From: Marinobacter sp. Arc7-DN-1
GTDB lineage: Bacteria > Pseudomonadota > Gammaproteobacteria > Pseudomonadales > Oleiphilaceae
DNA length: 64,000 nucleotides
Assembly: GCF_003441595.1 (NCBI RefSeq)
Contig: NZ_CP031848.1
Coordinates: 1,984,001 to 2,048,000, forward strand
Reading direction: 5' to 3'
Shown: piece after piece, positions 61,112 through 64,000 of the stretch
Layout of the letters: each line of letters begins with the position of its first letter
Numbering within the stretch: the first letter of the stretch is position 1
Notes under the pieces: model-generated
Databases searched by the model: none
What the model was told of the DNA's origin: nothing
The model's input: the letters and a program-made list of their open reading frames with translations, nothing else
Position numbers and translations under genes: made by a program

Positions 61112-62113
61112 TCATGCTTGGATGAGGAATCGACGGCTTCCTGGCTTCGTCAGTGGGTACTGTTCCAGAATCTCTGGCTGATCCTTCAGCAGCTGTTTCA
61201 CGTTAAGCCCAACGGAATCCTTGCTCCGCTTCCAGCTCACGCTGCCACTCGGGAAGGTTGCCTTTGAGGCTTCTCCCATCTGACTCTCGATTCGCTGTTT
61301 CAGGTGGGATTCGGTAGAGCTGAGGGCTTCCATTTCCTTGCGGATTGCCAGCAATTCGTCGAACGCATCAGACAGCTCTTTGCTTTGGCTGAAGTCCAGG
61401 GTCTCTCCTCTGTCCACTGGGTACAGATGGCGCAAGGCACGTTCAGCTGAATCGGTTCCATCGACCGGTGGCGGGGTATCCGTTTCCACGAAATCCCAGA
61501 ACTGGCGCTCCAGCACGTACAGCGCTTCGATGAGCTCTTCATTCCGTTCAATCCGGTAGATCTTCAACTCCTGGCCACACAGCAGAACGCACACGTCCGC
61601 CGCCTGTTTGCCGGTGACTGCCAGCTGGTGCTGCACCTGGCACTGGATGTAATCCGGCACACCCTCTTTCCAAAGACGTGACCCGAACTCCCCTGCCGTT
61701 TTGCACTCAAGGATCTGCACGTCCTGATCGGCCACCACGGAATAATCCAGGTTGGCCAACATCCAGTGCTTTTCGGGATCGGAGTGCTGCAACACTGCAT
61801 TGACCCGGCGTACCTTTCGGCCAGTCTTCTGGCTGTATTGCTCAGCAACGATCGGTTCCAAGATATGGCCCCAATAAACTGGTGACGATGGATCGTCCGA
61901 ATCCGGTTTTGGTAAGCCAGCGTCTCTGCCGGTTTTAACCATCCAGAGCTCAAGCTGGGATTGATAAGGGTTCATGCCAACGGCCGCAGCGGCATCGCTA
62001 CTACCAATGCCCTGCTTGCGGACCTTCAGCCATTCGTCGCGACTAAGGCCCTTGGTGGAGACCAGGCGTAATGCTGGCTGTTGTTTCTGAATTGTGTTTG
62101 CATTCATGCCCAT
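61112..62113 (-). CDS. YqaJ-type viral recombinase/exonuclease
   Basis: 333 residues; the start MGMNANTIQKQQPALRLVST is preferred over an upstream in-frame codon. The lambda-exonuclease-like fold is shown by DEWLKVRKQGIGSSDAAAAV, YWGHILEPIVAEQY, ANLDYSVV and the catalytic ILECKTAGEF, then QCQVQHQLAVTG. The C-terminal part is a coiled coil (about 240-275). Such enzymes process DNA ends for single-strand annealing recombination in phages and islands. Same strand and probably same operon as the DUF932 gene. Confidence 0.9.
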   Translation of the reverse strand: MGMNANTIQKQQPALRLVSTKGLSRDEWLKVRKQGIGSSDAAAAVGMNPYQSQLELWMVKTGRDAGLPKPDSDDPSSPVYWGHILEPIVAEQYSQKTGRKVRRVNAVLQHSDPEKHWMLANLDYSVVADQDVQILECKTAGEFGSRLWKEGVPDYIQCQVQHQLAVTGKQAADVCVLLCGQELKIYRIERNEELIEALYVLERQFWDFVETDTPPPVDGTDSAERALRHLYPVDRGETLDFSQSKELSDAFDELLAIRKEMEALSSTESHLKQRIESQMGEASKATFPSGSVSWKRSKDSVGLNVKQLLKDQPEILEQYPLTKPGSRRFLIQA

Positions 62114-62199
62114 AGTGTTTTCCTCCAGACATAAAAAAGCCCGCCAGAGCATCAGGCTCCGGCGGGCTTTATGGCGGTTTTGAGATTTGTGGGATTGGC

Positions 62200-63162
62200 T
62201 CAGGCCACCAGTGACATGGCCTGCTCTAAAGCACGGTTCTTTACAGCGGCACCGGTTCCGAACCAGGCGGAATCCAGTCGGTGGTCCACGGTTTTCGCCC
62301 GGTGTTGGTGATCGATGAACTCAGTAACGGCATTCAGCAGGCCGTAAGCCGTACCTTCTGAAGATGCCAGGTTGGCACCCATGCCCTCGCCTTCATACAG
62401 ACCCAGAGCCCTCGCCATGGATCGCTCGTTGGTTTTGCCGACGCCAGTACCGGAATCATCGGTGAACACCTTGAGAAAATAGTTTCTGGCCTCGGTGGCC
62501 TTAACCTTTCGTTCGCTCAGGGCCTTCAAGCGGTACATGAAGTCATCCCAGGACGAGACAGAGATACCCAGTTGCCTCTTCACCAGGTCAGCATCGAAGG
62601 CCATGTTGTGCTTCACCTTGACGGCATTTGCAGTAGAGCCTTTCAAAGCAACCGCGAGAGTGTTGTTGCACACCACGCGGATACTGGTGAACTGAGCGAT
62701 GGTTGCCATAGTGCCGTCACACGCGGTGGCCAGTAGCACATAGGCATTAGTCTGATCGTTGCCCTTGAGCATGCCAGATTGTCCGGTACGGGCGAGTGCC
62801 CACATTTTACGGCCACCTTTCAGAACACCTGCAGTTTCAAGCTCAAAACCCGATATCTCGGTCAGATCCCGATAAAACTCCAGAATCTCTTCAGGCTGGA
62901 CCACTTTGAAGCGATTACCGACTACCGACAAGGGGGCCTTGGTATCCGAGCGGTAAAGCACCTTGCTATCTGGGTAGGACAGGATTTCACCCAGGCTGCT
63001 ACTGGCATTGGTGACATAGCGGACAGGACTTTCCTGGATCTGCCAGTCCAGGCCCGCTTGTTTTGCCCAGACCTCCAGGGGCTGATTGGAAGTCAGTTCA
63101 TTCCCCAGACCATGCCAGGGGGTTTGGCCAACGTAGGCCATTTGCTCGATGAGATGAGCCAT
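62200..63162 (-). CDS. DUF932 domain-containing protein
   Basis: 320 residues from MAHLIEQMAYVGQTPWHGLG; a longer frame upstream is rejected because its extra 101 residues come from the overlapping Gly-zipper gene in another frame. Family signatures include RVVCNNTLAVAL, VVGNRFKVVQPEEILEFYRDL and the C-terminal EGTAYGLLNAVTEFIDHQHR. DUF932 proteins are plasmid/phage/island proteins of unknown biochemistry, sometimes compared to single-strand-annealing or plasmid maintenance proteins. Confidence 0.9.
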   Translation of the reverse strand: MAHLIEQMAYVGQTPWHGLGNELTSNQPLEVWAKQAGLDWQIQESPVRYVTNASSSLGEILSYPDSKVLYRSDTKAPLSVVGNRFKVVQPEEILEFYRDLTEISGFELETAGVLKGGRKMWALARTGQSGMLKGNDQTNAYVLLATACDGTMATIAQFTSIRVVCNNTLAVALKGSTANAVKVKHNMAFDADLVKRQLGISVSSWDDFMYRLKALSERKVKATEARNYFLKVFTDDSGTGVGKTNERSMARALGLYEGEGMGANLASSEGTAYGLLNAVTEFIDHQHRAKTVDHRLDSAWFGTGAAVKNRALEQAMSLVA

Positions 63163-63193
63163 GGTTGTTCTCCTGTGGAGTTTGCGAGGGGGA

Positions 63194-63544
63194 TCAGTGG
63201 ATATCGTCGCGGGAGTCGGGATCGGTACTGAAGGAATAGCCGCAATCAAGGCAACGGAGGTTATCCAGCACACGGTCATCCAGGACGTCGCCCAGAATAA
63301 CGCCAGCGGACGCACCGGTAGCACCACCCAGTAGCGCGCCGATGACAGCACCACCGATACCGCCAACTGTCGCACCGATAGGACCGGCAACGATACCGAG
63401 GGCAGCACCTGCTTGGGCGCCAGCGGTTGCAGCGGCATAGCCGCCATAGGTACCTGCAGACGCACCGACTACGCCAGCGGTTTTCTTGCCGTAGTTGTTC
63501 TTACCAATCCGCCGGGACAGGCAGTTGGGGCATTGTTCGGACAT
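63194..63544 (-). CDS. Glycine-zipper protein with split zinc ribbon
   Basis: 116 residues: CPNCLSRRIGK at the N-terminus and LRCLDCGYSF at the C-terminus could form one Cys4 zinc ribbon around a central hydrophobic glycine-zipper region (about 22-90, repeated GxxxG/GxxAG). Unusual for joining a ribbon to a membrane-like insert. No family recognised. It is the first gene of the DUF932-YqaJ-RDF-like operon, 31 bp before DUF932. Confidence 0.65.
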   Translation of the reverse strand: MSEQCPNCLSRRIGKNNYGKKTAGVVGASAGTYGGYAAATAGAQAGAALGIVAGPIGATVGGIGGAVIGALLGGATGASAGVILGDVLDDRVLDNLRCLDCGYSFSTDPDSRDDIH

Positions 63545-63734
63545 TGGAAATTACCTCTGTGAATTGGGAGAGAAGGCACTGTCAGTGCCCTGGTTCACAG
63601 AGGTGATATATGTGTCAGTTTTATTTGAATAAGTTCTGCCCTGACATACAGAAAGATTTCAGCCAATATGAACAGGCATTTCCGGAGTTAATTGCGCGCT
63701 GCAGCTCAATGATGCGAGCCACCTAGGGAGTTTT

Positions 63735-64000
63735 ATGTTTATAGAGAGCATCAGTCTTACCAGCTTTCGGTGCTTCGGCCCGATTTCACAACGTATTGAT
63801 TTGGACCCAGGCCTGACCGCGCTAGTGGGATTCAATGGTTCGGGAAAAACAGCACTAATGCAGGCGCTCCAACGGCTATTCGGCATCACCGGAGATCAAA
63901 GAAGACTTCGCCGTCAAGATTTTCATATTCCGAGCGACGAAAGCATATCTCCAAGCGAACGAAACCTTGCCATTGAAGCCGTTATAGCATTTCCAGAGCT
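63735..64000 (+). CDS. OLD/AAA-type ATP-dependent nuclease, N-terminal fragment (runs off the window)
   Basis: Starts MFIESISLTSFRCFGPISQR with Walker A ALVGFNGSGKTALMQAL near residue 35; 88 codons visible. This is the N-terminal pattern of RecF/OLD-family ATPases such as GajA or overcoming-lysogenization-defect nucleases, which belong to antiphage defence. A GGGAG ribosome site precedes the start. The Toprim nuclease part and any partner helicase lie outside, so the system type cannot be named. Confidence 0.75.
   Translation, partial: MFIESISLTSFRCFGPISQRIDLDPGLTALVGFNGSGKTALMQALQRLFGITGDQRRLRRQDFHIPSDESISPSERNLAIEAVIAFPE

Overview
The window reads as the chromosome of a marine gammaproteobacterium, most likely Marinobacter or a close relative. 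The evidence is the Pseudomonas/Marinobacter-type order ftsH-folP-glmM-tpiA-secG-tRNA-Leu-rimP-nusA, a Fur of the P. aeruginosa type, a wax-ester-synthase-like acyltransferase and a tmRNA tag reading ANDENYALAA. All identifications come from reading the sequence; no database search was run.

1-27,965 is core chromosome. Minus-strand clusters carry transcription/translation factors (nusA, rimP), tRNA-Leu(GAG), secG, tpiA, glmM, folP and ftsH, then greA, carB, carA, dapB and the heat-shock set grpE-dnaK-dnaJ. On the plus strand are yhbY, recN behind two LexA boxes, bamE, smpB and the acyltransferase. fur, rnfH, ratA and a sodium-symporter-family transporter are on the minus strand. A decayed group II intron sits between ftsH and folP, immediately after the ftsH terminator. 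rlmE, expected upstream of ftsH, is reduced to a possible fragment.

27,966-41,221 holds ssrA (tmRNA) and a 12.9-kb integrative element inserted in its 3' end, bounded by a 15-bp direct repeat. The element encodes a tyrosine integrase, an AlpA-type regulator, a Toprim primase-like protein, a DUF3987 helicase-like protein, several unknown proteins and, remarkably, one complete phage tail tape-measure protein with no capsid, portal, terminase or other tail gene. Its intergenic regions are filled with a GC-rich modular repeat family that includes an 822-bp tandem duplication. It looks like a phage satellite or phage-parasitic island and is the best candidate for an undescribed system.

41,222-64,000 is a defence-like accessory region. 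It contains a type I restriction-modification locus (hsdM, hsdS, hsdR and a YgjP-like metallopeptidase) interleaved with a macrodomain protein. It also contains an ImmA/IrrE gene destroyed by a frameshift, a nonsense codon and an IS3 element that itself carries a group II intron. Then come an AT-rich module (membrane coiled-coil protein, ImmA/IrrE peptidase, beta-family protein, sce7726-family nuclease-like protein), an AbiEi-like regulator, and a minus-strand module with a DUF932 protein, YqaJ exonuclease, RDF-like protein and glycine-zipper protein. The start of an OLD/AAA-type ATPase lies at the right edge.
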